DNA of 64,000 bases from positions 186,001 to 250,000 of the forward strand of contig JBMNFF010000001.1 of the NCBI GenBank assembly GCA_050949165.1. Direction: 5' to 3'. The DNA comes from DAIOXA01 sp050949165. Lineage in GTDB: Bacteria > Bacillota > Proteinivoracia > UBA4975. Positions 23,040 to 30,803 of this stretch are shown here, piece after piece. The notes under the pieces are model-generated. The model searched no databases. It saw only the letters and a list, made by a program, of their open reading frames with translations, and was not told where the DNA came from. Position numbers and translations under genes: made by a program. Numbering within the stretch: position 1 is the first letter of the stretch; every line of letters starts with the position of its first letter.

Positions 23040-24596
23040 ATGCAGGAGAGAGATGTTCAACTGACCTCGGCGCCCCAGTCCCTGTGGCTGGCCACCACGC
23101 CAGCATCCAACTACCCGACCCTGGCCAAGGATATTACTGTCGATGTGGCAGTAGTGGGCGGGGGTCTGGCAGGGATTTCCACGGCCTGGTTCCTCAAGCA
23201 AGAGGGATACCGGGTAGTGGTGCTGGAGGCCGATGGAATCTGCCAAGGCACTACGGGGCATTCCACCGCCAAAATCACAGCCCAGCACGACTTGATCTAC
23301 GATGAAATCATTACCCAGTTTGGCGAGGAATTGGCCCAACAGTATGCCGACGCCAACCAGGCCGCCGTCAGGCAGATGGCCGAGCTTGTGGAGAAGCTGG
23401 AAATTGATTGCGACTTCCAGTGGAAGCCGGCCTATGTCTATACCCAGCAGGACGACTATGTCAAGCGGATTGAGAAGGAGGCGAAGGCCGCCACCAGGCT
23501 GGGGATAGAGGCCGAGTACCTGGATAAGCTGGACCTGCCCTTTCCCGTAAAGGCAGCCCTGCGCTTTCCCGGACAGGCCCAGTTTCACCCCCGCAAATAC
23601 GTCCTGGGCCTGGCCCGGCAAATTCCCGGGCAGGGCTCGGAAATCTATGAGCAAACCAAGGCCACGGCCATTGAAGAAGGCTCTCCCGCATCCACCGTGG
23701 TCACTGATCAAGGGTTCAAGGTCAAGGCCGAAAAAATCGTCCTGGCCTCCCATTTCCCCTTCCACGATGGCCTGGGCCTGTACTTCGCCCGCATGTATCC
23801 CGAGCGCTCGTACATTTTGGCCCTGCGCTGCGGGGAGCAGTTGGCCGATGGCATGTATGTCACTGCCGAGGACCCGGGGCGGTCGCTGAGGAGCTATAGG
23901 GATGGCGATGAAGAACTGCTCATGGTAGGAGGAGAACACCATAAGACGGCCCAGGGCCAGGAAGAGGACGTCCACTATGAGAACCTGCTCAACTTTGCCC
24001 GGGACAATTTTCCCATTAAGGAACTGGTCTATCGCTGGTCTGCCCAGGATTATACAACCGTAGACAAGCTCCCGTACATCGGGGCAATTCGCCCGGGGGT
24101 GGAGAACTTCTACGTGGCGACGGGGTTCCGCAAATGGGGAATTTCCTCCAGCACCGTGGCGGCTCTCCTGATCCGGGACCTGATAAAATGGGGCAACAGC
24201 CCCTGGCAGGATGTTTTCAGCCCCGGGCGGGGGCTGAAGCTAAATTCCCTGGGCAAGCTGGTCAGCATCAATGCCAATGTGGCCAAGGAGCTGGTGGCCG
24301 GCAAGCTGAAATCACCAGATGCCGGCGAAGTGGCGCCGGGAGAGGCCAAGGTTGTGGTCAGGGAGGGCCGAAAATACGGTGCCTACCGGGATGAAGGCGG
24401 GCAGCTCCATGTCCTGGATATTACCTGTACCCACCTGGGCTGTGAGCTCAAATGGAATGCAGCCGAGAAGACCTGGGATTGCCCCTGCCACGGCTCCCGC
24501 TTTTCTTACCAAGGCGAGATAGTGGAGGGACCGGCTTTAAAGCCTCTCCAGTATTACGGCCAAGGCGGCAACGATATTGATCCCGATATAATTTAG
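23040..24596 (+). CDS. FAD-dependent oxidoreductase with C-terminal Rieske domain
   Basis: 518 residues. The N-terminal DAO-type flavin domain begins with VDVAVVGGGLAGISTAWFLK (dinucleotide-binding GxGxxG) and continues to about residue 370 (GATGFRKWG-like end seen as VATGFRKWGISSS). The C-terminal ~90 residues form a Rieske [2Fe-2S] domain: Cys463-Thr-His465 (CTHLGCELKW) and Cys481-Pro-Cys-His484 (CPCHGSRFS). Such fusions pass electrons from substrate to a quinone or ferredoxin; the substrate is unknown. ATG has AGGAG 8 bases upstream. It stands between two other redox units and has no visible terminator, though 232 bases separate it from the next gene. Confidence 0.92.
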   Translation: MQERDVQLTSAPQSLWLATTPASNYPTLAKDITVDVAVVGGGLAGISTAWFLKQEGYRVVVLEADGICQGTTGHSTAKITAQHDLIYDEIITQFGEELAQQYADANQAAVRQMAELVEKLEIDCDFQWKPAYVYTQQDDYVKRIEKEAKAATRLGIEAEYLDKLDLPFPVKAALRFPGQAQFHPRKYVLGLARQIPGQGSEIYEQTKATAIEEGSPASTVVTDQGFKVKAEKIVLASHFPFHDGLGLYFARMYPERSYILALRCGEQLADGMYVTAEDPGRSLRSYRDGDEELLMVGGEHHKTAQGQEEDVHYENLLNFARDNFPIKELVYRWSAQDYTTVDKLPYIGAIRPGVENFYVATGFRKWGISSSTVAALLIRDLIKWGNSPWQDVFSPGRGLKLNSLGKLVSINANVAKELVAGKLKSPDAGEVAPGEAKVVVREGRKYGAYRDEGGQLHVLDITCTHLGCELKWNAAEKTWDCPCHGSRFSYQGEIVEGPALKPLQYYGQGGNDIDPDII

Positions 24597-24828
24597 GGGC
24601 GTAGGCAAAACAAGAAACCCGTGTGTTCTCAGCCTGAACTTCTTAGCGGCAGGGGGTAAAAGGCCTTGGGGGGCCAGAGAGGCCCCCTGCAATTCTTTGC
24701 CGGGCGGGGACCGAAGGACCCCGCTCATTCGGGTCAAGATTGTGAAAAAAATTACCAAATCGGGGCAGGAAAACATCCCTCCCAACGAGAATTAAAAACA
24801 TGAGTTTTTATTCCAAAGTGGGAGGAGA
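24597..24828 (+). other. Structured intergenic region upstream of the dehydrogenase operon
   Basis: 232 bases without a gene. Three hairpins are seen: GGGGGCC/GGCCCCC (about 24667-24685), GCGGGG..CCGAAGG..CCCCGC (about 24707-24725) and TAAAAAC/GTTTTTA (24793-24810). The first two have no T-tract. A leader or processing role is possible. I could not match any known riboswitch. Confidence 0.4.
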
Positions 24829-25149
24829 ATGGGCTTGAGGAGAATCACAGAACACCCGATCCTGAAGTTCGAGGAAAAGCCTGTGGTCTGCTTCACATTT
24901 GAGGGGCGAGAGCTGAAAGGGCAGGAGGGTGACACAATAGCATCTGCTCTCCATGCCAACGGCATCATGGTCCTCAGCCACAGCCGTCGCCACCATCGTC
25001 CCCGGGGTTTTTTTTGTGCCATCGGCAAGTGTTCATCCTGCCTGATGACAGTCAACGGCCAGCCCAATGTCCGGGTCTGCGTTGAACCCCTCCGGGAAGG
25101 CATGGATGTCCGGCGTCAACCTGCCACGGGAGGTGAGCTGAAGTGGTAA
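24829..25149 (+). CDS. [2Fe-2S] ferredoxin-like dehydrogenase subunit (SoxA N-terminal type)
   Basis: 106 residues. A small plant-type ferredoxin fold as found at the N-terminus of the alpha subunit of sarcosine oxidase and as a free subunit of HcnA, opine oxidase and hydroxyproline dehydrogenases. Cluster ligands: C-x4-C-x2-C-x12-C (CAIGKCSSCLM...VRVC, about residues 68-89). ATG 24829 is only 3 bases after GGAGG; TTG 24835, 9 bases after it, may be the true start. The gene overlaps the next by 7 bases, opening a five-gene operon. Confidence 0.9.
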   Translation: MGLRRITEHPILKFEEKPVVCFTFEGRELKGQEGDTIASALHANGIMVLSHSRRHHRPRGFFCAIGKCSSCLMTVNGQPNVRVCVEPLREGMDVRRQPATGGELKW

Positions 25150-26222
25150 AGACTCAACTGCTGGTTGTGGGGGGAGGCCCCGCCGGGTTGGCTGCCGCCA
25201 GCACCGCCGCTTCCCTGGGCATAGAAGTGCTCTTGGTGGATGAGGGACAGGCAATTGGCGGCCAATTGGTCAAGCAGACCCACAAGTTCTTCGGTTCCGG
25301 CGAACACTACGCCGGGGTCAGGGGCATAGACATTCCCAACCTCCTTTATCAGGCCGACGGCAAAGTTACTGTGATGACCGATACCACCGTCATCGGCTGT
25401 TATGAGGACGGTGTCCTCACCGCCCTGACGGGCGAGGATAAGTATTTTAAGATTTTGCCGCAGCGGGTAATCTTTGCCACCGGGGCCACCGAGAAATTCC
25501 TGACCTTCCCGGGCAATGATCTGCCGGGAGTGTACGGGGCCGGCGCGGTCCAGACCCTGATGAATCAGTACGGCGTTCTGCCCGGACACCGGGTCCTCAT
25601 GGTGGGCGCCGGCAACATTGGCATAATCGTCAGCTACCAGCTCCTGCAGGCCGGCATTTCGGTGGCGGCAGTGGTGGAAGCTGCTCCCCAGATCGGCGGC
25701 TACCTGGTCCACGCCTCCAAGCTGGCCAGGGCCGGAGTGCCGATCTTGACCCGTCACACAATTTTAGAAGCCCGGGGCGCAGACCATGTTGAGTCTGCCG
25801 TCATCGCCCGCCTCGACGAAAATTGGCAGGTAATCTCCGGCAGTGAGCAGGAGCTGAAGGTGGACGTGGTCTGCCTGGCGGTGGGCCTGTCGCCGGTGGT
25901 GGATTTGGTGCGCCAGGCCGGATGCGAGACCAAATATGTGCCGGAGTTGGGCGGAATTGTCCCGGTCAGGGACAAGCTGCTAAAAACCAGCGTGGATTGG
26001 ATCTATGTGGCCGGTGATGTGGCGGGAGTTGAAGAGGCCAGCGCCGCCATGGTGGAAGGGCGCCTGGCCGGAGCCGCCGCCGCTCGGGATTTGGGGGCTG
26101 AAGCCAAGAGCGCAGAGGCCATAATTGTCCTGAGCCAGGCCAGCCTGGCCTCCCTGCGGGGCGGCCCGGTAGGCGAGAAGATTCGCGCCGGCATTGCCAG
26201 ATTGGAAGGGGTGAGCCAATAA
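25143..26222 (+). CDS. NAD(P)/FAD-dependent oxidoreductase, dehydrogenase alpha-type subunit
   Basis: 359 residues. Two dinucleotide-binding sites of the pyridine-nucleotide-disulfide-reductase type: LLVVGGGPAGLAAASTA at the N-terminus and VLMVGAGNIGIIVSYQLL around residue 155. The C-terminal FAD motif is IYVAGDVAGVEEASAAM. There is no redox-active CxxC, as expected for the SoxA/HcnB/PDH-alpha group, in which this subunit passes electrons between flavins and the Fe-S subunits. GTG start overlaps the previous stop. The stop overlaps the next start by one base. Confidence 0.92.
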   Translation: MVKTQLLVVGGGPAGLAAASTAASLGIEVLLVDEGQAIGGQLVKQTHKFFGSGEHYAGVRGIDIPNLLYQADGKVTVMTDTTVIGCYEDGVLTALTGEDKYFKILPQRVIFATGATEKFLTFPGNDLPGVYGAGAVQTLMNQYGVLPGHRVLMVGAGNIGIIVSYQLLQAGISVAAVVEAAPQIGGYLVHASKLARAGVPILTRHTILEARGADHVESAVIARLDENWQVISGSEQELKVDVVCLAVGLSPVVDLVRQAGCETKYVPELGGIVPVRDKLLKTSVDWIYVAGDVAGVEEASAAMVEGRLAGAAAARDLGAEAKSAEAIIVLSQASLASLRGGPVGEKIRAGIARLEGVSQ

Positions 26223-26725
26223 TGCTTAAGTCCACCGGTGTGGCCCAAAGACAAGATTGGGAGGCCAAACTGCCCTCGCCGGAGCGGCGCAAGGCCGGAC
26301 CCTATGTGGTCTACGAGTGCTATCAGAAGATTCCCTGCAACCCCTGTGAAAAATCCTGTCCCACCAAGGCTGTGACCATTGGTGAGGACATCAACACCGT
26401 TCCCGCCGTCGACTACGACCTGTGCAATGGGTGCGGTATCTGTATCTCTCGCTGCCCGGGTCTGGCCATCTTCGTCGTCGACGAAGGCTATGCCCCGGGG
26501 TACGGCAAGGTCTTGATTCCCTGGGAGTACTTGCCCATCCCCGAGAAGGGCAGTGAGGTCACCGCCACCGGCCGGGACGGAAAGGAATTGTGTCGGGCTC
26601 AGGTGGTGGAGGTGCGCACCGCCAAAAATCAGGACCGCACCGCCGTCATCGGGCTCAAGGTTCCCGTTGAATTGGTAAATGAGGTCCGGGGTATCAAACT
26701 GGGGGGTGAAGGATTTGGCAGATAA
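26222..26725 (+). CDS. 4Fe-4S ferredoxin-type dehydrogenase subunit
   Basis: 167 residues. The first cysteine group is C-x2-C-x3-CP (IPCNPCEKSCPTKAV), with a further Cys five residues ahead. The second is the classical CNGCGICISRCP. It thus probably holds one or two [4Fe-4S] clusters. The C-terminal ~75 residues (from WEYLPIPEKGSEV) form a small beta domain. Similar subunits (PdhX-like) occur in four-gene dye-linked proline dehydrogenase operons. It is tightly packed: start overlaps the upstream stop. Confidence 0.88.
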   Translation: MLKSTGVAQRQDWEAKLPSPERRKAGPYVVYECYQKIPCNPCEKSCPTKAVTIGEDINTVPAVDYDLCNGCGICISRCPGLAIFVVDEGYAPGYGKVLIPWEYLPIPEKGSEVTATGRDGKELCRAQVVEVRTAKNQDRTAVIGLKVPVELVNEVRGIKLGGEGFGR

Positions 26726-26735
26726 GGACATGGAT

Positions 26736-26999
26736 ATGATCATCTGTCGCTGCGAAGATCTGACCCGGGCAGAGGTGCGCAAGTTAATTGAAGCCGGGTA
26801 CACCACCGTTGAGGAAATCAAGAGGATCAGCCGCTGCGGCATGGGCCCCTGCCAGGGGCGCACCTGCCATCAGCTCTTGGTTCAAGAAATCGCGGCAGTG
26901 ACGGGCAATGACCCGGCGGAAATAGCCCCTCATAAAGCCCGTCCCCCCATCAAGGCAATAAAGTTGGGGACGCTGTACGCAGGAGGCGAGCATAAATGA
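26736..26999 (+). CDS. BFD-like [2Fe-2S] dehydrogenase subunit
   Basis: About 87 residues. A bacterioferritin-associated-ferredoxin-like domain: CRC near the N-terminus and CGMGPCQGRTCH around residues 37-48 supply the four cysteines of a [2Fe-2S] cluster. ATG 26736 has AAGGA 7 bases upstream and yields MIICRCED, the normal beginning of such subunits; ATG 26730 and GTG 26706 are alternatives. In one-piece relatives this domain forms the C-terminus of the alpha chain. Its stop overlaps the next start (ATGA). Confidence 0.88.
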   Translation: MIICRCEDLTRAEVRKLIEAGYTTVEEIKRISRCGMGPCQGRTCHQLLVQEIAAVTGNDPAEIAPHKARPPIKAIKLGTLYAGGEHK

Positions 27000-28147
27000 T
27001 TAAGAAAAGTGCCGAAGTCGTCATCATCGGCGGCGGAATCATTGGCTGCGCCACCGCCTATTACCTGGCAAAACAGGGCGTAACCGACGTCATCGTGCTG
27101 GAGAAGGACTTCCTGGCCAGCGGCTCCACCGGGCGCTGCGGCGCCGGCGTGCGCCAGCAGTGGGGTCTGAAGATGAATGTACTCTTGGCCAAGGAGAGCA
27201 TTCAAGCCTTTGAGACCCTGAATGAGGAACTGGATACCGGCCTGGACATCGAGTTTAAGCAGAAGGGCTATTTGATGCTGGCCCATACAGAAAGAATGGT
27301 GGAGCAGTATAAGAAGAATGTAGAATTGCAGCAATCCCTGGACGTGCCGGCCAGGCTCATCACCCCCCAAGAGGCCAGAGAAATCGTGCCCTACCTGAAT
27401 ACCGACGGGCTGTTGGCCGCCACCTTCTGCCCCACCGACGGCCATATCAACCCCTTTATCGCCACCAATTCCTATGCCCAAGCGGCCCGGCGCCTGGGCG
27501 CGACGGTGCTGATTGACACCGAAGTCACGGGAATTGAGGTGGCCGGCGACAAGGTGGTTGCCGTCCAGACCAGCCGGGGCAAGATCCATACCAATAAAGT
27601 CCTTAACGCCGCCGGGGGATACTCCCGAGAAGTGGCGGCCCTGGCCGGAGTAGAGCTCCCCACCTATCCCGAGCGCCATCAAATCCTGGTCACAGAAGCG
27701 GTGGCGCCCATCCAGGACCCCATGGTAATCTCACTGCATCACGGCATCTACTGCCAGCAAACGCCCCATGGCAGCTTTATAATGGGGTTTGGCGATCCCA
27801 ATGAGCCCAAAGAGCATGTCACTTCTTCCACCTGGCACTTTATGGAGGAAATGGCCGCCCGGGTTCTTCCCGTCCTGCCGCCCCTGGCTGAACTCCGGGT
27901 GGTGCGGCAATGGGCGGGGCTGTACAATATGTCCCCCGACGCTCAGCCCATCCTGGGGGAGGCTCCTCAGGTGTCAGGATTCTATAACGCCGTCGGCTAC
28001 AGCGGCCACGGCTTCATGCTGGCGCCGGTGACGGGCAAGCTGATGGCAGAAATGATCAGCGGCCAGGAGCCCCATCTGGATATCGCCCCCCTCTCCCTGG
28101 AGCGCTTCGAAAAGGGCGAACTGCTCCGGGAACCCTCTGTGGTGTAA
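26996..28147 (+). CDS. FAD-dependent amino/imino-acid dehydrogenase, beta-type catalytic subunit
   Basis: 383 residues, DAO superfamily (DadA, SoxB, PDH-beta, HcnC group). N-terminal FAD site VVIIGGGIIGCATAYYLAKQG, then GSTGRCGAGVRQQWG (isoalloxazine region) and the C-terminal GFYNAVGYSGHGFMLAP. In relatives this subunit oxidises sarcosine, L-proline, D-hydroxyproline, glycine or opines; the substrate here cannot be read off. ATG has AGGAGG upstream and overlaps the preceding stop. It completes a five-gene complex with two Fe-S subunits, one 4Fe-4S subunit and an electron-transfer flavoprotein-like subunit. Confidence 0.92.
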   Translation: MIKKSAEVVIIGGGIIGCATAYYLAKQGVTDVIVLEKDFLASGSTGRCGAGVRQQWGLKMNVLLAKESIQAFETLNEELDTGLDIEFKQKGYLMLAHTERMVEQYKKNVELQQSLDVPARLITPQEAREIVPYLNTDGLLAATFCPTDGHINPFIATNSYAQAARRLGATVLIDTEVTGIEVAGDKVVAVQTSRGKIHTNKVLNAAGGYSREVAALAGVELPTYPERHQILVTEAVAPIQDPMVISLHHGIYCQQTPHGSFIMGFGDPNEPKEHVTSSTWHFMEEMAARVLPVLPPLAELRVVRQWAGLYNMSPDAQPILGEAPQVSGFYNAVGYSGHGFMLAPVTGKLMAEMISGQEPHLDIAPLSLERFEKGELLREPSVV

Positions 28148-28150
28148 GCA

Positions 28151-28180
28151 CGGGCCCCTGCCAGCGCAGGGGTCCGTTTC
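28151..28180 (+). terminator. Terminator of the dehydrogenase operon
   Basis: An 11-bp stem CGGGCCCCTGC (28151-28161) with GCAGGGGTCCG (28166-28176), one G-U, followed by TTTC. The T-tract is short. Confidence 0.8.
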
Positions 28181-28407
28181 TTGCATAAATTAAAGGAGTT
28201 TTTTAGTTCAATAAAGAACAATAATTCAGCTTTGGCAGCAATAAATATTAGCAGGGGATGAGAGATTGGGCTAAGGTTGTCTGCTTCATCCTCAGCATCG
28301 GCGTGGCCTGGTGCGACATGCTGGCGCCAAGCTGACGGCTTACTGGAGCCTTCTTGCTCAAATGTAGTTAGGCAAGGCAAATCTTGATGAGAGTAGGGTA
28401 AACGGAT
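28181..28407. other. Intergenic region without recognisable features
   Basis: 227 bases, more AT-rich at the 5' end. Stops occur in all forward frames and I see no tRNA, terminator or convincing promoter. It may hold the promoter of the lipoprotein gene. Confidence 0.4.
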
Positions 28408-29223
28408 GTGAAGAGAATGTTTCTCTTGCTTTTAACCTCCGCCATTATCTTAACGGGCTGCAGGGGATCTGACCCTGCCAGGGTTGTGCTGGATGGAACT
28501 GAGCTTGAATCCCAGCTGGTGGACGGGGTCCTGATGGTTTCTGGACTGGATTTGTTTCGTTCCCTGTACGGCGAACCAATCTGGGACCAAGAGAAGGCAA
28601 TTATGGGTATCCAAGACACAGATTTATTGTTTCTGGTTCAGGCTGATAACGAATATGCCAACTTAAATGACAATCCCTACCTGCTGCCGGCAGCTCCGCG
28701 CCGGAAAGGCTCGGAGCTGTTAGTGCCCGTGGAGGCAGTGGTCAAGGCCCTTGGCTTTCGGGTCCAGTGGGACGGCTCAACCGCTTTCATCATTACCCGG
28801 GTCGAGCAAGTGCAGTTATCCCAGCGGGAAAAACTTTTGGTAGGGATGTGGTCAAACACCAAGTTCTTTGGCGATATGTATGATGCTGTTACGGGACTGC
28901 CCGTGACCAGCTCCTACAGCGGCAGGTGGTACTTGTTCAGGGAGGACGGAAGCTATTGGTACATCATTACCGGTTCGGGGCCGATTATCAGCGGCACTGT
29001 TTTCGAGAAGGGGAAGTACCGGCTTGATGGAGATGAATTGGTCTTGTATTCCATCCGCTCCAGCTGGTACCCCGATCTCTCCCGTTCCAACCAGACGCCA
29101 GGCTATATAGACAAACCGGAAGCAGATCAAAGGCTATCTATAGAAATTGGAGACCTGGATAAGATTTGGATAGACGGCTCCTGTTTTTATCTGCACAAAG
29201 AATATCAGGAACCCGAAGGGTAA
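28408..29223 (+). CDS. Lipoprotein with copper-amine-oxidase-N-like domain
   Basis: 271 residues, GTG start. MKRMFLLLLTSAIILTGC is a lipoprotein signal with Cys18. Residues about 25-135 look like a copper amine oxidase N-terminal-like domain (a common Bacillota surface module, not an oxidase): ARVVLDGTELESQLVDGVLMV and the closing LLVPVEAVVKALGFRVQWDG. The remainder (about 145-265) is beta-rich with GRWYLFREDGSYWYI and GKYRLDGDELVLYS, the repeat style of lipocalin-like domains. Likely anchored outside the membrane; role unknown. The ribosome site (TAGGG) is weak. A terminator follows. Confidence 0.8.
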   Translation: MKRMFLLLLTSAIILTGCRGSDPARVVLDGTELESQLVDGVLMVSGLDLFRSLYGEPIWDQEKAIMGIQDTDLLFLVQADNEYANLNDNPYLLPAAPRRKGSELLVPVEAVVKALGFRVQWDGSTAFIITRVEQVQLSQREKLLVGMWSNTKFFGDMYDAVTGLPVTSSYSGRWYLFREDGSYWYIITGSGPIISGTVFEKGKYRLDGDELVLYSIRSSWYPDLSRSNQTPGYIDKPEADQRLSIEIGDLDKIWIDGSCFYLHKEYQEPEG

Positions 29224-29256
29224 ATGCCAGCCTCCGGTTGGCATATGTTATTTTTT
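29224..29256 (+). terminator. Terminator of the lipoprotein gene
   Basis: A 9-bp stem ATGCCAGCC/GGTTGGCAT (one G-U) with loop TCC, then a run of six T after six bases. Confidence 0.8.
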
Positions 29257-29281
29257 CCCATGGAATTAATTTTGGCTTGGT

Positions 29282-29310
29282 TTGACAATATTCCTTTGCT
29301 AAAATTTGAT
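29282..29310 (+). promoter_or_regulatory. Promoter of the dacF-like gene
   Basis: TTGACA (29282-29287), 17 bases, TTTGAT (29305-29310). The -10 box matches consensus at four of six positions. Confidence 0.5.
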
Positions 29311-29336
29311 TTGAATACCAGGGAGGGGAGAAAGCT

Positions 29337-30359
29337 TTGCGTAACTTTATCTCGCTCATTGCTGTGCTTCTTGTTTTTGCAGGCTTTCTGCCTGCCCACG
29401 CCCAGGAACCTTGGCTCAATGCCTCCGCGGCCATCGTCATTGACGCCGCCACGGGGACGGAGATCCTGGGCAGGAATGCCGACACCATAATGTACCCCGC
29501 CAGCACCACCAAGATCATGACCGCCCTCTTGGCCGTGGAGCATGGCGATTTGGATGAGACCGTGAGGATTGGCCAAGAGGTAAACATGATCGCCTGGGAC
29601 AGCAGTCGCGCCCATTTGCAGCCCGGAGATGCCATCAGCCTCCGGGATTTGCTCTATGGCATGATGCTGGCTTCGGGCAACGACGCTGCCTACGCCGTGG
29701 CGGTGCATATTGCCAGGCTCGCCGATTCCGAGCTCTCGGAGGCCGCCGCCCTGGAAGAATTTGCCCGGATGATGAATGAGCGGGCCCGGGAAGTGGGAGC
29801 AGTTAACACTAATTTTGCCAATCCCGACGGGTATCCCCATCCCCATCATTACACCACTGCCCGGGACCTGGCCCTGATCATGGCCGAGGCCATGGGGCGC
29901 CCGGAGTTTCGGGAAATAGTGCAAACGGCCGATTACCGCCCCCGAACATGGCGGGGGGCGAAGGTCAGGGCCTGGAGCAACGGCAACTACCTGATCCAAC
30001 GGGATTCCGGCTTTTTCTACGCTAAGGCAACCGGCGGCAAGACGGGTTATACCGTCCCGGCGGGCTTTACCATGGTGGCCACCGCCGGGGAAGGTGATTT
30101 GGAACTGGTGGCTGTGGCTCTGAACACCGATGCCGATGGGCGCTGGCTGGACACCGTCAATTTATTGGAGTACGGCTTTGAGAATTACACCCCTCCCGAG
30201 GCAGAAACAGCGGAAGTCAAGTTTGCCCAGGTGCCTCTCCTGGCCAGCAAGGCAGAAGGCGAGGAGGCCCCAGTGCAGCAAGCGGCTGTCCCTCCCTGGC
30301 TGGAGGCGCTGGTCAACTTCCTGGTGCGACATCGGGGACGCTGGTATTATCCCCTCTAG
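29337..30359 (+). CDS. dacF: D-alanyl-D-alanine carboxypeptidase (DacF/PBP5 type)
   Basis: 340 residues. A low-molecular-weight penicillin-binding protein trimming the terminal D-Ala of peptidoglycan stems. Cleavable signal peptide (about 1-22, ending PAHAQ). Active-site motifs: Ser56-Thr-Thr-Lys59 in ASTTKIM, SGN at 113-115 in LASGNDAAYA, and Lys235-Thr-Gly in GGKTGYT. Start TTG follows GGGAGGGGAG. It is shorter than many DacF proteins, and its last residues (VRHRGRWYYPL) are encoded by a sequence almost identical to REP-like repeats found beyond the IS, so the natural C-terminus may have been replaced. Confidence 0.93.
   Translation: MRNFISLIAVLLVFAGFLPAHAQEPWLNASAAIVIDAATGTEILGRNADTIMYPASTTKIMTALLAVEHGDLDETVRIGQEVNMIAWDSSRAHLQPGDAISLRDLLYGMMLASGNDAAYAVAVHIARLADSELSEAAALEEFARMMNERAREVGAVNTNFANPDGYPHPHHYTTARDLALIMAEAMGRPEFREIVQTADYRPRTWRGAKVRAWSNGNYLIQRDSGFFYAKATGGKTGYTVPAGFTMVATAGEGDLELVAVALNTDADGRWLDTVNLLEYGFENYTPPEAETAEVKFAQVPLLASKAEGEEAPVQQAAVPPWLEALVNFLVRHRGRWYYPL
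30324..30354. repeat. REP-like repeat copy inside the dacF 3' end
   Basis: 30324-30340 equals 31667-31683 at 16 of 17 bases (GTGCGACATC followed by GGGGACG here, AGGGACG there). GGGGA and TCCCC around it can form a hairpin. Confidence 0.65.
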
Positions 30360-30408
30360 GTAGACAATAAAAAGTCAGCGACTATACTAGTACCTGGAGG
30401 GAGATAAA

Positions 30409-30729
30409 ATGAAGACAAATAGTTCATATCCTGTGGACTTTAAGCTAACTCTTGTTCTGGAATATTTGCGCGGCCAATCTGGTCCCAATCGGCTTTCCTT
30501 TGCTGACGTTTCAAACAAGCATAATGTCCACAGGAGTCTTTTGCACAGATGGGTACAGGCCTATCAGCAACATGGCGTAGCTGGACTAGAAAGCAAGCGC
30601 GGGAAAGCAACGGGGCCTAATAAGGGGCGTCCCAAGAAGTTCTCTAATCCCGATGAGCAAAGAATACATGAGTTAGAAGCCGAGGTGGCTATCTTAAAAA
30701 AGTTGATAGAGCTCAGAGGGGGGCGTTAA
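30409..30729 (+). CDS. IS3-family transposase OrfA
   Basis: 106 residues. A helix-turn-helix protein (FADVSNKHNVHRSLLHRWVQ, about residues 34-53), a basic linker, then a C-terminal leucine-zipper-like helix (RIHELEAEVAILKKLIEL). It binds the terminal repeats and regulates transposition. A GGAGGG site lies upstream of ATG. At 30696-30702 it contains the slippery heptamer A-AAA-AAG in the correct phase for -1 frameshifting into the orfB frame. Confidence 0.93.
   Translation: MKTNSSYPVDFKLTLVLEYLRGQSGPNRLSFADVSNKHNVHRSLLHRWVQAYQQHGVAGLESKRGKATGPNKGRPKKFSNPDEQRIHELEAEVAILKKLIELRGGR
30696..30702 (+). promoter_or_regulatory. Programmed -1 ribosomal frameshift site
   Basis: A-AAA-AAG lies in the zero frame of orfA as A AAA AAG. 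Slipping back one base joins the orfB frame, which is free of stops from here to 31608. Confidence 0.85.
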
Positions 30730-30803
30730 GCAAGAGAAGCAAGGTAATTGAATACACCGGCATTAAAGAGTTAAGTAGCACTAATGCAAGCTACACCGTT
30801 GAC

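Noticed and set aside
24690..24760. Glycine riboswitch
   Set aside because: The CCGAAGG element is present, but the flanking aptamer parts (GAGAG..., CUCAGG..AAAAGGAC) are missing.
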